Positions 7,302 through 9,966 of a stretch of 9,966 nt of DNA are shown here, piece by piece; position 1 is the first letter of the stretch; every line of letters begins with the position of its first letter. The stretch spans positions 25,071 to 35,036 of the forward strand of contig DNND01000121.1 in the NCBI GenBank assembly GCA_003488005.1, given 5' to 3'. The translations under genes were made by a program, and so were the position numbers. The stretch comes from Blastocatellia bacterium (GTDB lineage Bacteria > Acidobacteriota > Blastocatellia > Pyrinomonadales > Pyrinomonadaceae). Under the pieces are notes generated by a model, which was given only the letters and a program-made list of their open reading frames with translations, did no database searches and was not told the origin of the DNA.

Positions 7302-7323
7302 GGACCAGACGGAACGTCGGTCC
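7302..7323. repeat. Strong hairpin GGACC-GACG / CGTC-GGTCC
   Basis: GGACC (7302-7306), a bulged A, GACG (7308-7311), loop GAA, CGTC (7315-7318) and GGTCC (7319-7323) give a nine-pair stem. It lies 43 bases before the ATG of the membrane protein. If transcribed it would sit in that gene's leader and could affect its expression; there is no T tract after it, so it is not a typical terminator. Confidence 0.5.
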
Positions 7324-7366
7324 TACTCATCCTGCTGGAAACTTCTCAAGTGGACGAGGGACCTTC

Positions 7367-7843
7367 ATGAAAACTTTTACGCAGATACACGTGGCCATCA
7401 GCCTGATAGCAATCTTTGCTGGGCTGGTGGTCATGTTCGGACTACTGACTCGCAGGCGGCTCGATCGTTGGACCGCGCTGTTCCTATCGATGACAGTGTT
7501 GACGAGCGTGACCGGGTTCTTCTTTCCGTTTCATGGTCTCACGCCGGCAATTACGGTGGGGATTATCTCAATGTTGGTGTTGGCGGTTGCTCTTTTCGCT
7601 CGCTACGCGCGTCGCCTCACGAGCCCATGGCGCGGGATCTATGTCATCACGGCCATGTTAGCTCTCTACCTGAATGTTTTCGTTTTGATCGTGCAGAGTT
7701 TCCAAAACGTGCCATTCCTAAAGGCGCTGGCCCCGACGCAGTCTGAACCGCCGTTTTTGCTGGCGCAACTTCTCGCTCTGGCGCTGTTCATCGTGCTGAC
7801 GATCGTCGCGGCGATCAGATTCCGCGTCGCAGCTGCTAGTTAG
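7367..7843 (+). CDS. Conserved-type integral membrane protein, about five helices, unknown function
   Basis: A 158-residue hydrophobic protein starting MKTFTQIHVAISL. The ATG at 7367 follows GAGGG with a six-base spacer, which decides the start over a longer in-frame version from 7244. Predicted helices are at about 7-27, 36-54, 60-79, 91-111 and 130-151. Conserved-looking polar features include VTGFFFPFHG (48-57), YARRLTSPWRGIY (80-92), and the loop LAPTQSEPPF (121-130) between the last two helices. I recall proteins of this style as uncharacterised membrane proteins in many soil bacteria; no enzymatic motif is evident. It stands alone, with repeat-filled gaps on both sides, so context gives no function. 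Confidence 0.8.
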   Translation: MKTFTQIHVAISLIAIFAGLVVMFGLLTRRRLDRWTALFLSMTVLTSVTGFFFPFHGLTPAITVGIISMLVLAVALFARYARRLTSPWRGIYVITAMLALYLNVFVLIVQSFQNVPFLKALAPTQSEPPFLLAQLLALALFIVLTIVAAIRFRVAAAS

Positions 7844-7880
7844 TTGTCAACTAACACCAAGCTCTGATTAATCTCAAAGA

Positions 7881-7943
7881 TTTGTACCGCAAAGCGGTTA
7901 GGTAACTTAGCCCAGGGTTGTCGCGTCGCGCGGCTACCCTGGG
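7881..7943 (+). repeat. Left 63-base arm of a long inverted repeat
   Basis: This arm begins TTTGTACCGC and ends GGCTACCCTGGG. It matches the reverse complement of 8083-8145 at 59 of 63 positions with no gaps. It starts 37 bases after the membrane protein's stop codon. Smaller self-complementary parts occur within the arm (CCCAGGGT...ACCCTGGG), so it can fold alone or with its partner. Confidence 0.9.
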
Positions 7944-8082
7944 TAGGCGGTTAGTGAGCAACAGCTACCCCAACGGGGTTGTTTCCATTATCAAGTAGAG
8001 GTTAGGTTCGAAGCTTTTTGATTGCCATGTTCGACGGCCGGACGCAACCCTTTCAGGGTTAGGCCTCTTTCCGCAATTCGAT

Positions 8083-8145
8083 CCCAGGATAGCCGCGCGA
8101 CGCGGCAACCCTGGGCTAAATTACCTAACCGCTTCGCGGTACAAA
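8083..8145 (-). repeat. Right 63-base arm of the long inverted repeat
   Basis: This arm runs from CCCAGGATAGCC to GCGGTACAAA and is the inverted partner of 7881-7943, with four substitutions and no indels. Lack of indels and the few differences suggest either recent origin or maintained pairing. One of the four differences would be a G-U pair in RNA; the other three would be A-C mismatches. Confidence 0.9.
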
Positions 8146-8291
8146 CCCCAAGTCCGACTTGATCAAAATATTTCGAGGTTTTCTCCCTTGTGATCATTGC
8201 GCGCCGACCAGAGCACGGTGGTTAGTCTCCTACTCCTCAGTGATCTAAAATACCCACCTACCCCCAAGACAACTAAACCAGGAGATGCGAG

Positions 8292-8927
8292 ATGAATAAA
8301 ACGCTTGACGATGCTGCGCTCGATCAATTGTTTCGTAAGGCGCGCACACATTCGGAGTGGCTTGATAAACCTGTCAGTGATGAGACGCTGAAGCAACTGT
8401 ACGACCTGATGAAGTGGGGTCCAACCAGCGCCAACGGTTCGCCCGCCCGATTTGTTTTCGTGCGTTCGCCGGAAGCGAAAGAGAGACTGCGACCAACGCT
8501 CGCACCGGGGAATGTGGAAAAGACGATGACGGCGCCAGTGACAGTGATTGTCGCCTACGATTTACTCTTTTTTCACAAGTTGCCGAAACTCTTTCCGCAT
8601 GCTCCTGGTATGCGCGATCTTTTTGCGGGCAATCCGCAACTGATCGAAGTCACCGCCAAGCGCAACTCGTCATTGCAGGGCGCCTACTTGATCATTGCGG
8701 CACGCGCATTGGGACTCGATTGTGGTCCAATGTCAGGATTTGATAACGCCAAGCTGGATGAAGAATTTTTCGGCGCCGGAAAAGAATGTGAAGGCTGCGA
8801 GCAGGAATTTTTTCCGTCCGGCCACGTGAAGTCGAATTTCCTGTGCAACCTTGGTTACGGGGACGCGGCAAACCTGTTCCCGCGCGGTCCGCGTTTGGAA
8901 TTCGCCGAGGCCTGTTCGCTTCTTTGA
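8292..8927 (+). CDS. rutE: RutE/HadB-type nitroreductase (probable malonic semialdehyde reductase)
   Basis: A 211-residue FMN-dependent nitroreductase-family protein closely resembling E. coli RutE, which reduces malonic semialdehyde to 3-hydroxypropionate. Shared blocks include ARTH (17-20), PVSDETL (27-33), KWGPTSAN (41-48), SPARFVF, KERLRPTL, APVTVIVAYD (81-90), RNSSLQGAYLI (124-134), GLDCGPMSGFD (141-151) and KSNFLCNLGYGD (180-191). These contain the expected FMN contacts around Arg18, Pro44-Ser46 and the GPMSGFD loop. Relative to RutE (196 residues) there is an insertion at about 163-178, KECEGCEQEFFPSGH, with a Cys166-x2-Cys169 pair. The start has an excellent AGGAG seven bases upstream, and TAAAAT at 8246-8251 is a possible -10 box. 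No other pyrimidine-degradation (rut) gene is nearby, so the role may be general aldehyde or quinone reduction. The family is certain; the symbol reflects similarity only. Confidence 0.9.
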   Translation: MNKTLDDAALDQLFRKARTHSEWLDKPVSDETLKQLYDLMKWGPTSANGSPARFVFVRSPEAKERLRPTLAPGNVEKTMTAPVTVIVAYDLLFFHKLPKLFPHAPGMRDLFAGNPQLIEVTAKRNSSLQGAYLIIAARALGLDCGPMSGFDNAKLDEEFFGAGKECEGCEQEFFPSGHVKSNFLCNLGYGDAANLFPRGPRLEFAEACSLL

Positions 8928-8955
8928 TCGGCAAACGCTGGAGACTTGAAACGAA

Positions 8956-9849
8956 ATGCCTACTCGAATTCTTTTGCAGACTACAATCCCGCCTACTGAA
9001 GACGACTGGAACATCGATCGCTTCAGTCTACTGCGCGAACACCTGAGTTCACTTGTGGACGATGAGGGCAATCGACTTTTTGAGGTCACGGCGCGCAACC
9101 GGGCACAAAACGAAGCGGGCGATGATCCGATCTTGAGCCGGTTAGACAACGCGGACCTGGACGAGCTGTGGCTGTTCGCGGTCGATGCCGGCAACGGTCT
9201 GTCAGTTAAGGATTGCGAAGGCATCACTCGCTTTCGCCAGCGCGGCGGGGGAATCCTGGCGACGCGCGATCATCAGGATCTCGGCTCATCGATTTGCACC
9301 ATTGGCGGCATTGGCGCGGCACATTTTTTCCACTCGCGGAACCTTGATCCGGATGAGTCCCGCAGGGCTGTCGACGACCAGGACACGCCTTCGATCTCCT
9401 GGCCAAACTATCACTCGGGAAACAATGGCGATTACCAACGAGTCACCGCGGTCGCCCCAAGCCATGAACTATTGCGCAGTAACGATTCGCCTTCGGGATC
9501 GATTGAGTTCTTTCCAGCTCATCCGCACGAAGGGGCAGTCGGAGTGCCGCAAGGTGAAGCGCACGCGCGCGTGATTGCCACGAGCGTCAGTCAGACGACC
9601 GGCCGTCCTTTCAATCTGGCAGTTGCGTTTGAGAGCGCCGGCGACAAGCACGGCAACGGGCTGGGGCGAGGCGTGGCGGAATCAAGCTTCCACCATTTTG
9701 TCGATTACAACTGGGACATCGATCAGGGGTGCCCAAGCTTTCTTCTTGAAGCGCCGGGAGATGGCATTAAGCGGGAGCCGCAGAAGCTGAACGACATCAA
9801 GACCTACGTTCGAAATCTGGCGCTCTGGCTTGCGCCACAATCGAACTAG
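8956..9849 (+). CDS. Protein of unknown function, possible glutamine-amidotransferase-like (Rossmann-type) fold
   Basis: A 297-residue soluble protein without signal peptide, 28 bases after the nitroreductase and so probably co-transcribed. The N-terminal half alternates strands and helices: RILLQTTIP (4-12), DELWLFAVD (69-77), then ITRFRQRGGGILATRDHQDLG (90-110). This order resembles class I amidotransferase/ThuA-like folds, but the usual G-x-C-x-G nucleophile elbow is absent: ATRDHQ occupies that place. The C-terminal half has dense His/Asp/Trp motifs: SWPNYHSGNNGDY (148-160), FFPAHPHEGAVGVP (185-198), and ESSFHHFVDYNWD (242-254), which could form a metal or catalytic site (inference). A GGAGA about 11 bases before the ATG is the only ribosome-site candidate. 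The fold assignment is tentative and I do not recognise a named function. Confidence 0.8.
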   Translation: MPTRILLQTTIPPTEDDWNIDRFSLLREHLSSLVDDEGNRLFEVTARNRAQNEAGDDPILSRLDNADLDELWLFAVDAGNGLSVKDCEGITRFRQRGGGILATRDHQDLGSSICTIGGIGAAHFFHSRNLDPDESRRAVDDQDTPSISWPNYHSGNNGDYQRVTAVAPSHELLRSNDSPSGSIEFFPAHPHEGAVGVPQGEAHARVIATSVSQTTGRPFNLAVAFESAGDKHGNGLGRGVAESSFHHFVDYNWDIDQGCPSFLLEAPGDGIKREPQKLNDIKTYVRNLALWLAPQSN

Positions 9850-9944
9850 CCGTGCTGCACTCGTCAGTAACCTGCCATCTCAGTTTAAGAATTTGGAAAA
9901 GATGGATCTGATTTGCCGATTTTACCGGGAGGCGAGGACGGGGC

Positions 9945-9961
9945 ACGCGAAGCGATCTCAT
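9945..9961 (-). repeat. 17-base repeat copy near the window end
   Basis: ACGCGAAGCGATCTCAT is the exact inverted partner of positions 1-17. The rest of the tail (9850-9966) has no gene: only very short open frames occur, and I see no hairpin terminator after the last gene's stop. Confidence 0.5.
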
Positions 9962-9966
9962 TAGCA

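Larger units (their letters stand above)
7881..8145. mobile_element. 265-base inverted-repeat element, non-coding, possible miniature mobile element
   Basis: Two 63-base arms (7881-7943 and 8083-8145) flank a 139-base centre. The centre holds two small hairpins: ACCCC-AAC-GGGGT at 7967-7979 and AACCCT-TTC-AGGGTT at 8046-8060. No open frame inside looks like a protein. The size, high arm identity and lack of coding sequence resemble a miniature inverted-repeat transposable element or a compound intergenic repeat, but I see no clear target-site duplication at the borders (AAAGA left, CCCCA right). It lies between the membrane protein and the nitroreductase, both on the plus strand, and as RNA would form a very strong structure likely to hinder read-through. 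Confidence 0.5.

Noticed and set aside
9902..9963. Short plus-strand open frame at the window end
   Set aside because: Only 19 codons, without a ribosome site, and its end falls in the dispersed repeat.
1..9966. Composite transposon bounded by the 17-base inverted repeats
   Set aside because: No transposase, integrase or resolvase is encoded, and the genes inside look like ordinary chromosomal genes.

Overview
The window holds seven protein-coding genes, all ordinary housekeeping or metabolic types, plus an unusually rich set of intergenic repeats and hairpins. I see no rRNA, tRNA, CRISPR array, integrase or transposase. Moderate-to-high GC, a periplasmic amidohydrolase of the imidazolonepropionase/prolidase-like kind, a bacterial animal-type haem peroxidase and many short dispersed repeats suggest a soil bacterium, perhaps Acidobacteriota (Blastocatellia). 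That placement is an inference from gene style and repeat content, because no marker gene is present.

Left part (1-2510): a 614-residue peroxidase of the animal haem peroxidase family lies on the minus strand. It keeps its catalytic residues and both candidate haem-ester carboxylates, has a lysine-rich histone-like N-terminal tail and no signal peptide. A stem-loop terminator candidate follows its stop codon. A 514-base gap separates it from the divergent next gene.

Middle (2511-5695): a 779-residue cytoplasmic molybdopterin/[4Fe-4S] oxidoreductase is on the plus strand. Its cluster-binding loop is lengthened by about 40 residues encoded by GGCAG-type and heptanucleotide repeats. A convergent minus-strand gene codes for a 79-residue membrane protein, followed by about 500 bases without a credible gene.

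Right part (5696-9966), all plus strand: an exported metal-dependent amidohydrolase; a 237-base gap packed with four hairpins; a five-helix membrane protein of unknown function; a 448-base gap carrying a 265-base element with 63-base near-perfect inverted arms; then a likely two-gene unit of a RutE-like nitroreductase and a 297-residue protein of unknown function.

The genes do not form one obvious pathway. Only the last pair looks co-transcribed (28-base gap). The strongest candidates for something undescribed are the repeat-derived insertion inside the iron-sulfur loop of the molybdoenzyme and the long inverted-repeat element. No complete novel system such as defence, biosynthesis or a mobile element can be supported. 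A 17-base sequence at the window start recurs inverted near its end, which fits a dispersed repeat.
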